NCBI RefSeq assembly: GCF_025370785.1
Contig: NZ_JAMXFA010000021.1
Coordinates: forward strand, 1 to 64,000
Length of the DNA: 64,000 nt
Direction: 5' to 3'
Source: Laspinema olomoucense D3b
Lineage (GTDB): Bacteria > Cyanobacteriota > Cyanobacteriia > Cyanobacteriales > Laspinemataceae
The notes under the pieces are model-generated. The model saw nothing but the letters and a program-made list of their open reading frames with translations, was not told the origin of the DNA and searched no databases. Shown here in pieces: positions 36,181 to 44,952 of this stretch (position 1 is the first letter of the stretch; each line of letters opens with the position of its first letter). A program made the translations under genes and the position numbers.

Positions 36181-38078
36181 ATTCCGATCTAGGTGAATTA
36201 AATAAACCCCGGGAATCCCAAAACAATCGCCCGAATATTTTGGTAGTGGACGATACTCCAGATAACGTCCGCCTCTTGTCCTCTGTATTGACCAATAATG
36301 GCTACCGGGTTTGTAAAGCCTTGAAGGGAGACATGGCTTTAACCGTCTGTAAAAATGCCTTGCCCGATTTAATCCTCCTGGATGTCATGATGCCGGGGAT
36401 GGATGGCTATGAAGTTTGCAAATCCTTGAAGCAGCAGGAAAGCACTCGTCAAATTCCCGTGATTTTTTTAAGTGCATTGAATGAGGTGGAGGATAAAGTC
36501 AAAGCCTTTGAAGCGGGAGGAGTGGATTATATTTCTAAACCCTTCCAAGAGGCAGAGGTTTTATCCCGAGTTCAAACTCATTTAAAGTTACGCCAACTCC
36601 AGATTAATCTTCAAGAAAAAAATCTTTGCCTAGAACAGGAAATTAAGGACCGTCAAAATGCGCAACGCTCTCTGGAGATGAGTGAAGCCAAAAACCGGGC
36701 ATTGGTCAATGCGATTCCTGATGTAATGTTTCGCATTGGCGAGGATGGATTTTTCTTAGATTATCGTAGCCCCTCTTTAAAAAGTCTGGAGGACATCGCC
36801 GACGACAATCCCGAAAATCAGCCCGGTAATGCCCTCCAAAAGAGCCAGTATTTTACTCAAAATATTTTTCCGATTTCTGAATCTTTAGCCGCTGATTCTA
36901 GTTTTGTAGGGAAGCATATTAATGAGGTTTTATCCAATGATTTAGCCATTTGGATTATGCATTATGTGCAGCAAACCCTGCTGACTTCAAAACTCCAGCT
37001 TGCGGAGTATATTCAACGAGATAAAAACCAAGAGCGGTGGGTGTCTTATGAGGTGCGCTATGTCAAAAGTGGCCCATCGGAGGTGCTGGCGATCGCCCGG
37101 GATATTTCCTCCCGTAAACAGGCTGATGCTGCAAAACTCCAGGCCGAAGCTATCATGCGCCATCAAAAGCAAAAAATTGAACAAGCCTTAAAGGATCTTC
37201 AAGAGGCTCAAGTCCAATTGGTTCAAAATGAAAAAATGGTAGGCTTGGGTCAATTAGTCGCCGGAATTGCCCATGAAATTAATAATCCGGTTAATTTTAT
37301 CTATGGAAACATCTCTCATGTTCAGAGTGCCACCTCTAGTTTAGTCAAACTTCTGGAAATTTATCAACAAGAACATCCCCCCAACGAGAAGGTTAGGGAA
37401 GTGATGGAAGAGTTAGATTTTGATTTCTTAACGGACGATTTAAGAAAAATGATCACTTCCATTGCTGCCGGAGCCGATCGCATCAATGAAATTGTTTTAT
37501 CTTTGCGGAAGTTTTCCCTCATGGATGAAGCCGGAGTTAAAAAAGTTGATATTCATGAAAATTTAGACACCACACTAATTTTATTGAAACACCGATTTAA
37601 AATAACTGACGAACAAGAAATTGAATTGATTAAAGAGTATGGGGAAATTCCGCCGGTTCTGTGTTATCCAGGCGAATTGAACCAAGTGTTTTTTAATCTT
37701 TTCAATAATGCCATTGATGTTTTAAAAGATATCTTACCCGATCGCCTCAAGGCTCAGGAAGCCAATCCCAACGCCCCTGAGTTCATACCTTCCATTCAGA
37801 TTTCTACGGAGTTAACCGAGCACCAAACCCTGTTGATTCGGATTAAAGATAATGGTCCCGGGATCAGTGAATCGGGGCGATCGCGCTTATTTGACCCTTT
37901 CTTTACCACCAAACCCGTCGGCAAAGGCAGAGGATTGGGACTCTCCATTAGTTACCAAATAGTCGTCCAAAAACATGGAGGACAACTCTCCTGCAATTCC
38001 ACCCCAGGTCAAGGCGCAGAGTTCGTAATTGAACTCCCCCTGGTACAATCCACCGTAGACCCCCTGGGGGCTGTTTAA
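36177..38078 (+). CDS. REC-PAS histidine kinase, coupled to upstream giant kinase
   Basis: 633 residues. The receiver is at about 20-140 (VDDTPDNVRLL, phosphoacceptor in LILLDVMMPGMDG, lysine in DYISKPFQ). Coiled coil, PAS-like region about 180-320, long coiled coil, HisKA with histidine in AGIAHEINNPVNF (HK4-type), and HATPase with FFNLFNNAIDVL, KDNGPGI and GRGLGLSISYQ follow. The start ATG overlaps the preceding TGA by four bases, with GAGGAGG as ribosome-binding site, so the two proteins are made together. The giant kinase's terminal receiver or this protein's N-terminal receiver could link them in one phosphorelay. No membrane segment is present. Confidence 0.93.
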   Translation: MNSDLGELNKPRESQNNRPNILVVDDTPDNVRLLSSVLTNNGYRVCKALKGDMALTVCKNALPDLILLDVMMPGMDGYEVCKSLKQQESTRQIPVIFLSALNEVEDKVKAFEAGGVDYISKPFQEAEVLSRVQTHLKLRQLQINLQEKNLCLEQEIKDRQNAQRSLEMSEAKNRALVNAIPDVMFRIGEDGFFLDYRSPSLKSLEDIADDNPENQPGNALQKSQYFTQNIFPISESLAADSSFVGKHINEVLSNDLAIWIMHYVQQTLLTSKLQLAEYIQRDKNQERWVSYEVRYVKSGPSEVLAIARDISSRKQADAAKLQAEAIMRHQKQKIEQALKDLQEAQVQLVQNEKMVGLGQLVAGIAHEINNPVNFIYGNISHVQSATSSLVKLLEIYQQEHPPNEKVREVMEELDFDFLTDDLRKMITSIAAGADRINEIVLSLRKFSLMDEAGVKKVDIHENLDTTLILLKHRFKITDEQEIELIKEYGEIPPVLCYPGELNQVFFNLFNNAIDVLKDILPDRLKAQEANPNAPEFIPSIQISTELTEHQTLLIRIKDNGPGISESGRSRLFDPFFTTKPVGKGRGLGLSISYQIVVQKHGGQLSCNSTPGQGAEFVIELPLVQSTVDPLGAV

Positions 38079-38085
38079 GCAGCGA

Positions 38086-38119
38086 TCGGTCCCCGAGTCA
38101 ACCTGGACTCCGGGACCGA
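38086..38119 (+). terminator. Hairpin just after kinase operon
   Basis: Arms TCGGTCCCCGAGTC and GACTCCGGGACCGA pair over 14 bases with one mismatch around six bases, eight bases after the stop at 38078. No T-run follows, so it may be a 3' stabilising structure rather than an intrinsic terminator. Confidence 0.45.
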
Positions 38120-38739
38120 ATCGCACAGGCCCCTCCTCTGTCAGCCTTCCCTTTCCCAACTGGACCTGCACCCTGGAGCCTTCCCCGGGGAACTTTTGAG
38201 CGGCGATCGTTTCCGATATTCCATCCCCCTAACGGTGAGGGCCTTCCTCCCGGGGGTCCATCGATACCCCAGGGGAGAATCTCTAATCCCACACTGTTCA
38301 ATTTAATGTCATGATTTTTTCATTGTGGGGTCAAAAAATCTTTTTAGCCGCCATCAACCCCCTCGAATTCAGCCGATTCTAGCCTTTAGTCCCTCCACAG
38401 ACAGCTCAATTGTCACATGGGTCAAATGACTCGCATCACATCCTCTGGATAGGGTTTAATTCATAATAGAAGCATTTATGGAAAGCTCAAAACAATTGGC
38501 GGACTGAGTGTCCCCTGAACCCGAATGGAACCCAGCCATTTCCATGTCAAAATCAGCCTGGGCAATGAGTGGGTTTAACCCCTCACTTCCCAAAGCGGGA
38601 TGTCGCTCCAACCTCCCACGGAAATCCAGAGGGAAAGGCGATACACCCCCAATTCTGGGGGGTCCGATCTTAAAAGCCCTCTGAGTGGTCAAGAAACCTG
38701 CCCCAACTTTAAGACTTAGTTTGATTGAGAAGACGGAAG
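38120..38739. other. Intergenic region without a recognisable gene
   Basis: Short open frames (for example minus strand 38456-38692) lack protein character. A TATTCTAGC-like AT stretch and a GC-rich block are present; nothing further can be supported. Confidence 0.45.
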
Positions 38740-39594
38740 ATGTTTAATTCAACAGCACTACTCATTGAAGCTTTCGTAGAACGCCTGCAAGAAGGCTACC
38801 ATCGGACCTACGGAGGTTATAAACCTGATTACGCAGAAATCCTGGCTTGGGCCGGTGGTATGGCCTTAGAAAATATTGCCAACAGTGATGCCCTGTATCA
38901 CAACGTAGAACATACGATTTTGGTAACCTTAGTCGGACAAGAAATTCTGCGCGGTAAACATATTCGAGAAGGCGGCGTATCCTGCGAAGATTGGCTCCAT
39001 TTCATTATTTCCTTGTTGTGTCATGATATTGGCTATGTCAAGGGAGTCTGTCGCCAAGATGAAGATAGTAAACGACTTTATGCCACCGGCAGAGATGGTT
39101 TGAAAGTACCGATTCCCTTTGGATCTACGGATGCCAGTTTAACCCCCTATCATGTCGATCGCGGCAAACTTTTCATCTCCGAACGTTTCGGAGGTCATCG
39201 CCTGATTGATGCAGAAGTCATTAAACGCAATATCGAGCTCACGCGCTTTCCCGTTCCGGCAGATGAAGATCATAAAGATACCTTTAATTATGCGGGAATG
39301 GTTAGAGCCGCAGATCTCATCGGTCAATTAAGTGATCCCCGCTACTTGCAAAAAATTGCTGCCTTATTTTATGAGTTTGATGAAACTGGGGCGAATAAAA
39401 AGCTAAATTACCGCCATCCTGGAGACCTCCGTCGGAACTATCCAAAATTCTACTGGCATGGTGTTTTTCCCTTTATTACCCAGGCTCTGGCTTACCTGAA
39501 TTTGACCCAACAAGGTAAACAAATCGTCGCTAACCTCTATGCAAATGTCTTCAAAATAGAACATGAAGACCAGCAGCTTTCTGAGGTTGCCTAA
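38740..39594 (+). CDS. HD-domain metal-dependent phosphohydrolase (Npun_R2479-like)
   Basis: 284 residues from ATG 38740; an upstream in-frame TTG at 38725 is less likely. The HD superfamily metal ligands are visible: H in LYHNVEHT, HD in LLCHDIGYVKG, and the later D in MVRAADLIGQLSDPR. The protein matches a cyanobacterial family of HD-domain metalloproteins whose substrate is not known; HD proteins usually cleave phosphomonoesters, nucleotides or cyclic nucleotides. It is soluble. It lies convergent to the CheA-like gene with a strong bidirectional terminator between them. Nothing is missing or truncated. Confidence 0.85.
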   Translation: MFNSTALLIEAFVERLQEGYHRTYGGYKPDYAEILAWAGGMALENIANSDALYHNVEHTILVTLVGQEILRGKHIREGGVSCEDWLHFIISLLCHDIGYVKGVCRQDEDSKRLYATGRDGLKVPIPFGSTDASLTPYHVDRGKLFISERFGGHRLIDAEVIKRNIELTRFPVPADEDHKDTFNYAGMVRAADLIGQLSDPRYLQKIAALFYEFDETGANKKLNYRHPGDLRRNYPKFYWHGVFPFITQALAYLNLTQQGKQIVANLYANVFKIEHEDQQLSEVA

Positions 39595-39742
39595 ACCCAA
39601 CCGGCGATCGCATCCAACCCCTTCCCCAATCATCCCTCAACAGGGGAACGATAGAGGATGAAAGGGAAATTTCTACTGTTCGCAGTAACGGCTTAAGTCG
39701 TTCTCACTGTTGGGTCTGAGCAACAGCAGAAAACTTACCCTA

Positions 39743-39784
39743 AATAAAAAGCGCGATCGCTCCACAGAGATCGCGCTTTTTATT
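39743..39784. terminator. Bidirectional Rho-independent terminator
   Basis: Perfect 16-bp stem AATAAAAAGCGCGATC / GATCGCGCTTTTTATT with a 10-base loop, flanked by A-run and T-run, exactly between the convergent HD-protein and CheA-like genes. It can stop both transcripts. Confidence 0.92.
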
Positions 39785-39800
39785 ATCCTAGAAACTAAAG

Positions 39801-42800
39801 CTAAACCCCCGCCTCCGCCTTCAGCGAGACCAGCTTTTCACCTTTAAGCATTCGTCCGGCAGCTTCCAGTAAGGATTCCTCCAAATAGGGTTTTGTGAAA
39901 TAGCCACTAGCTCCCATTTGAATTGCCATTTGCCGATGTTTGTCCGCACCCCGAGAGGTGAGCATCGCGATCGGCAGCGTGGTGAGTTGCGGGTCCTTCT
40001 GCATTCGCGAGAGCAGTTCGAGTCCATCCATTCGGGGCATTTCAATATCGCAGAAGACCAAATCGCAGGGGAGACCCGATCGCATTTTTTCCCAAGCTTC
40101 TTGACCATCCCGCGCCTGTTCCACCCGGTATCCCGCCTTATTAAAGGTCATGGACAACAGTTCACGCACCGTAATCGAATCATCCACAATCAGCACCGTT
40201 GGGTCGATCACCGCCTCGATTTCAGGCTCTGGCTGAATCCGGTTACCCAGGGCATCTTCCCACAGAGTGCCCGTGCCTTCTCGGCGCAGACGTCCGGCAG
40301 CCAAATCGAGCAACTCTAAAACGTCCGCGATCGCCACAATTCGGCCATCCCCCATCACCGTTGCACCTGCCACTCCCACGGGCTTCGGCACAGGTCCTTC
40401 GAGCTGTTTAATTACAATTTCCTGCTCCCCTAACACCTGATCCACCTGAAGAGCCAGGAAGTTACCCGCCGAACGCAGAACCACCACCGAAATGATATCC
40501 TCTTCCGGGTTGGCCCCATACACCACCCCGCGTCCGAGATGACGATTATAAACCAACAGTTCTCGCAGGTGACGGAACGGCAACATCGTATCCCGCCAGG
40601 GAATAAACGTCTGTCCATCTTCCTTAGTTTTAATGCGATCGCGGGGGACATCAATCATATCTTCCACCCCATCCATCGGGAACGCAATCCGGGCGCGATC
40701 GCTAATACAGCACAGGGCCTTAGAAATACTCAAAGTTAGAGGCAACCGAATCGTAAAGGTCGTCCCCTTACCCATAGTCGAATCAATCGTCACCACCCCA
40801 CGAATAGCGCTCAAGCAGGTCCGAACCACATCCATCCCGACCCCGCGACCCGCCAAATCATCCGCTTGATCCCGGGTACTAAATCCGGGCATAAACAGTA
40901 AATCATAGACATCCAAACGGGTCATAATCTTCGCCACTTCCGGCGAAATCAACCCCCGTTGTAATGCCTTGGCTTTCACCTTTTCCGAATCAATCCCGGC
41001 TCCATCATCGGAGACAGAAATCACCGTTTGGTTCCCTTGGTGGAACGCCCGCACCACGATCCGCCCAACCGGGGGCTTACCCTTTTTCCGGCGCTCTTCG
41101 GGAGTTTCCACCCCATGAGCCAGAGCATTGTTAACCAAATGGGTCATGGGGTCCGAGAGTTGCTCCAGAATCATTTTATCGATCAGGGTTTCACGGCCCT
41201 CAACCTGAAGCTCCACCTGTTTGCCAAACTTAATCGCATTATCCCGGACCCCACGGGGTAGGCGATCGGCAGTTTGAGCAAAAGGCACCATGCGCGATCG
41301 CGTCAGTCCCTCTTGTAACTGAGTCGTTACCTGGCGCAGTTGGCGGGTCACCTGTTCAGTTTCATCCACCAAAAATTCAATATCCGAAGCCGATTCCCGG
41401 ACCCGAACAATCAACTCCAAAATATCTTGGGACAGACTATGGAACGGCGTGAACCGATCCATTTCCAAGGCGCTCCAATCGGATCCGCCATTGCCTTGGT
41501 CCTTATGGCTATTACTGTTTCCCACCATAAAGTGGTAGTTTTGTCGGGAAGCCAGCAGAGAAATTTCCAAGAGCGATCGCTCGTACAAATCCTGCATCCG
41601 CTGCCCTACATCCGTAAGCTGGGAGACCTGATGCAGCAAATTATCCAAAAACTGCCGCATCCGTTCCTGATTCTGCTCGATGCTATTGCGATTAACAACC
41701 AGTTCCCCCACCAGGTTGCTCAGGTTGTCTAATTGTCGCACCGGGACCCGCATAGTCTGCTCAAAGCCCCCACGCCGAGGGGCTCTGCCCCCGGACTCGT
41801 GGGAACCTGTACCTGGAGTTTCAATCAATTTCGTCAGGGTGGCCCAATCATCGGAAGCCGTGGTATCTGGATCCGATTTGGGGAAGCCCGATGAGGATGT
41901 TAGGGAGTTTGGATACGTCGTCGGTAAAGCAGCCACAGCCGTGGAAGGGCTGGTTGCCCCTGGTTTCTGGCTACTCACCGGGTTTAACAGAATTTCTAAC
42001 TCCTCAAAACTCGCTTTGAGCGGCCCCATTGCTAACAAGTAGTCTAATTCCGTAAAAACATCTGCTCCCTGGGTCAGTTTGGGTTCCGGAGGCAAATCCA
42101 GGCGCTCTCGGATGGGAGCGGATATTGCCACAGGGGTGGCTTGGCCCAGGTCACCCATCACGGAGACGGACGGCTCCTCCCCAAATAAGGATTCAAAGTC
42201 TAAATTAACCTCTGTGGACGAAGAAAATCCTGACCCTGACCCAGTTGCCTTCGATGGCCCTTGGGGGGGCGGGGAGGTTTGGTTGACATCAAGGTTAGGC
42301 GATCGCCCCGTCGGTTCATCGAACAGGGACTCTAAGTTTTGATAAAAGTCGCTAGTGTCTTCCGGGTCTTCCGAACTCTCCGGGTCCCAGTTCCAATCCT
42401 CACCGTCCAGGTTGCTCTGACTCTCCTCGAAGAGGTTGTAGTTGTCATCCCCTGCCGCCAGTTCCTCCCCAAACAGTTCGGAATCTAAAGAGGAGTCCTC
42501 CAGTAGATCAAGCTCTGCGATCGCCCGGGGTGGTTCATCATCAAACAGGCCGTCCAAGGCTTCTAAGACATCGGACTGTGGCTCTGAATCGGTTTCCTCA
42601 AAGTCCAACCAAAACTCGTCAGACTGCCCAGAAGTCCGGGCGGCTTTTCCTTGCCCTACCGGCTCTTTCGCGGCTTGAATTGAGGGCGACGGGGCCCTGT
42701 CGAGTTCAAATAAATCCGTCAAGTCGTCTTCTATAGCTGCACTTTCCGAGGGTTCGGAGTCAAACCAATCCATTGATTCCTCAGACGAGGTAAGATTCAA

Positions 42801-44552
42801 CGAAGCATCCTCATCCTCGCCGGTCTCTCCAAACAAATTGTCAAAATCTTCCTCATCAATGGGAATTTCAGTAGCCAGTTGCGGTTCAAACCTGTCTCCC
42901 CCAGCTTCTGTGCCACTTTCAAATCCATTGATTTCCAGCAAATCCCTAAATTCTGAATCGTCCGCTATTTCTAGGGAAAACTCCGCCTCCGGTTCCGGTG
43001 GGTTCATTTCAGTGACGGCATCTAGCGGCTCATCATCCCACATTTGCTCCCAATCATCGGGCTCTTTGAGTTCTTCGGTGGCGACTTCCTCAAACAAATT
43101 TCCCAAGTCATCTAGTTTTTGACTGGAGGACTTGAGCGGTTCTACGGGGGTGGGACTCCGGGGAGGTTCGCTGATGCTGCTATCCTCCATCTCTACAAAT
43201 CCCTCAAGTCCGAACAGGTTACCTAAATCCTCTTCGTCATTTTCCGGACTACTCATCGGGGTCCGATTGCCCGAAGGGGGTTCAAATAATAAATCGTCAA
43301 AATCATTGGTATTAGAGAGAAGTTCTCCCGGGTCCGGGAGTAGAGCCTCCCGGGTCCCTTCCCCGGTATTTGCTTCTTCTACGACTTCTTCTCCTTCCCA
43401 GTTTTCATCAAAGTAGGAACTCTCTCCTTCAAATAAGTCCGCCAGAGTGTTGAGTTCCGCTGCTCCTACTTCCGGACCACTATTATAAGTGGGTTTGCTA
43501 CCCCGTTTATCTTCACTCCAGGTCTGGTTGTTTTCTGCATCCGGATTCTTTTTCCTTGTAGAGTCGCGCCCTTGGGATGTTCGTTGATTGTGATCAGAGT
43601 TTGACACGTTATTAGGCATAGGATTAAATTTTGAGTCTGTATGAGTAGTTTCCGATAGGATTGGGATGGCTGATGAAGTTGCGGGTTGTTGTTGAGGCCG
43701 GAGGAGTCTTTCGAGTTCTGGACTGACGGTAATGGCTTCGGCATGGCCACAGAGAACCTGTTCTCTAGCCTTTTGGATTTCTTTGATGAGAATAGGGGCA
43801 AGAACCCGATAGCTATATTCTGGAGTAGCGATCGCTGTGGCTACCTGCTCAATTAAATGACACCACAATTTTAAATCGAATTGCTCTCCGGCTCGTATCC
43901 ACTGGCGGCAGATTTGTTGCATCCGTTCTTGTCGTTCAGGATTTTCTCCCTGCTTCAACAGATGCACCATTTCTTGCAACAGCCGAGAAACATCACTTTT
44001 AAAAATGAGTTGTTTGGCACTGTCTTCTTCTGCGCCTCTGTGCTTGGGCGGACTCTGGAGGCGGGTGAGTTCGCCTCCCATCTGGATTCTTTTCTGGGTG
44101 CGCGTCACGAAGGCTGAGGGACTCTCTTGTTCCTGAACCAACTGGGCTAAATGCTTGTGAAGTTGGGCGATCGCCGGTTGGACTTCGGCACAAATCGCGG
44201 CTCCTTTGGCTTCGTCTAAGGGACCGGGAACGCGGATTAATGCCACAGTATCCTGAAGCCCCCGAAACACTCTCAAAAATAGGGACGAAAGCGTGGAGTC
44301 AACTTCCACTTGCACATCCTGAAGCACTTTAAATTCGTCTTCTAGTTTGTGAGCGATTTGTTGAATGGCACCCAGTTCCAGCATTCCTGCCCCCCCTTTA
44401 ACGGAGTGGGCCGCCCGAAAGAGTTCCGCAAGTACGGAGGGATCTTGTACCGCGATCGACAGATTTTGCAACCCTTGTTCTATTGTATTGAGGTGTTCTG
44501 TGGCCTCCTCAATAAAATAGCCCATTATTCGCTCTCGTTGTTCCGGCTGCAT
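39801..44552 (-). CDS. hmpE: CheA-type hybrid histidine kinase of pilus chemotaxis (HmpE/PilL-like)
   Basis: 1583 residues. An N-terminal Hpt domain has phosphorylatable H49 in RAAHSVKGGAG. It is followed by a very long acidic, low-complexity segment (about 300-960) with eleven LF[EGD] motifs such as DLFEGE, NLFGLE, SLFGEEP. The CheA core comes next: dimerisation helices about 965-1090 (VPVRQLDNLSNLVGELV), HATPase with LVNNALAHGVETPEER and GRGVGMDVV, CheW-like domain, and a C-terminal receiver with D in LVFCDIEMPRMDG. It phosphorylates itself and the CheY and PatA-like regulators under receptor control. It is the last gene of the locus, 400 bases after the receptor gene. Homologues are named PilL (Synechocystis) and HmpE (Nostoc). 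The acidic linker replaces the usual P2 domain. Confidence 0.9.
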   Translation of the reverse strand: MQPEQRERIMGYFIEEATEHLNTIEQGLQNLSIAVQDPSVLAELFRAAHSVKGGAGMLELGAIQQIAHKLEDEFKVLQDVQVEVDSTLSSLFLRVFRGLQDTVALIRVPGPLDEAKGAAICAEVQPAIAQLHKHLAQLVQEQESPSAFVTRTQKRIQMGGELTRLQSPPKHRGAEEDSAKQLIFKSDVSRLLQEMVHLLKQGENPERQERMQQICRQWIRAGEQFDLKLWCHLIEQVATAIATPEYSYRVLAPILIKEIQKAREQVLCGHAEAITVSPELERLLRPQQQPATSSAIPILSETTHTDSKFNPMPNNVSNSDHNQRTSQGRDSTRKKNPDAENNQTWSEDKRGSKPTYNSGPEVGAAELNTLADLFEGESSYFDENWEGEEVVEEANTGEGTREALLPDPGELLSNTNDFDDLLFEPPSGNRTPMSSPENDEEDLGNLFGLEGFVEMEDSSISEPPRSPTPVEPLKSSSQKLDDLGNLFEEVATEELKEPDDWEQMWDDEPLDAVTEMNPPEPEAEFSLEIADDSEFRDLLEINGFESGTEAGGDRFEPQLATEIPIDEEDFDNLFGETGEDEDASLNLTSSEESMDWFDSEPSESAAIEDDLTDLFELDRAPSPSIQAAKEPVGQGKAARTSGQSDEFWLDFEETDSEPQSDVLEALDGLFDDEPPRAIAELDLLEDSSLDSELFGEELAAGDDNYNLFEESQSNLDGEDWNWDPESSEDPEDTSDFYQNLESLFDEPTGRSPNLDVNQTSPPPQGPSKATGSGSGFSSSTEVNLDFESLFGEEPSVSVMGDLGQATPVAISAPIRERLDLPPEPKLTQGADVFTELDYLLAMGPLKASFEELEILLNPVSSQKPGATSPSTAVAALPTTYPNSLTSSSGFPKSDPDTTASDDWATLTKLIETPGTGSHESGGRAPRRGGFEQTMRVPVRQLDNLSNLVGELVVNRNSIEQNQERMRQFLDNLLHQVSQLTDVGQRMQDLYERSLLEISLLASRQNYHFMVGNSNSHKDQGNGGSDWSALEMDRFTPFHSLSQDILELIVRVRESASDIEFLVDETEQVTRQLRQVTTQLQEGLTRSRMVPFAQTADRLPRGVRDNAIKFGKQVELQVEGRETLIDKMILEQLSDPMTHLVNNALAHGVETPEERRKKGKPPVGRIVVRAFHQGNQTVISVSDDGAGIDSEKVKAKALQRGLISPEVAKIMTRLDVYDLLFMPGFSTRDQADDLAGRGVGMDVVRTCLSAIRGVVTIDSTMGKGTTFTIRLPLTLSISKALCCISDRARIAFPMDGVEDMIDVPRDRIKTKEDGQTFIPWRDTMLPFRHLRELLVYNRHLGRGVVYGANPEEDIISVVVLRSAGNFLALQVDQVLGEQEIVIKQLEGPVPKPVGVAGATVMGDGRIVAIADVLELLDLAAGRLRREGTGTLWEDALGNRIQPEPEIEAVIDPTVLIVDDSITVRELLSMTFNKAGYRVEQARDGQEAWEKMRSGLPCDLVFCDIEMPRMDGLELLSRMQKDPQLTTLPIAMLTSRGADKHRQMAIQMGASGYFTKPYLEESLLEAAGRMLKGEKLVSLKAEAGV

Positions 44553-44952
44553 AGCGGGTGTCCCATTCCTATTCCTATTTGTTAAACAAGGGTCTCATCG
44601 GCTTATCTAACGGAGTTTTATCCCCTTAAAAGGTCCGGATTTTGCTGATTAAAACGGCCTCCGCCAGCTTAGAGGGATTGTCGTCCGCAGGTGACAAGCG
44701 GTCTTCTCGGGATTAAGGTCCGTCTACAGGCATCGGTCCTTGATGGGTTGGACGGCTTGTGACCTGGGATCAATGTACCCATTCCTACCGATTCGGTGAT
44801 CAACAGGTCCCGTTGTCACCCTGAGAGACCCTCGGGCCGCTGTTTCTAAACAATTGTAGAGACACCCTAGAGCATCTCTACAATCACCCATTCACCCCCC
44901 ACCCAGGCAGAGATTAAAACTCTTGCCGGTGCTTAAAGGCAACTTGTAGACC
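44553..44952. other. Intergenic region between receptor and CheA genes
   Basis: 400 bases without a gene. It contains the inverted repeat at 44853-44884. The rest is GC-rich and unremarkable. The gap suggests the CheA gene may also have its own promoter. Confidence 0.5.
44853..44884. repeat. ATTGTAGAGA/TCTCTACAAT inverted repeat
   Basis: Perfect 10-bp arms with a 12-base loop. TTGTAGAGAC...TCTCTACAA palindromes are a very common dispersed repeat in filamentous cyanobacteria; the interior of this copy differs. It lies 69 bases after the receptor stop. Confidence 0.75.
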
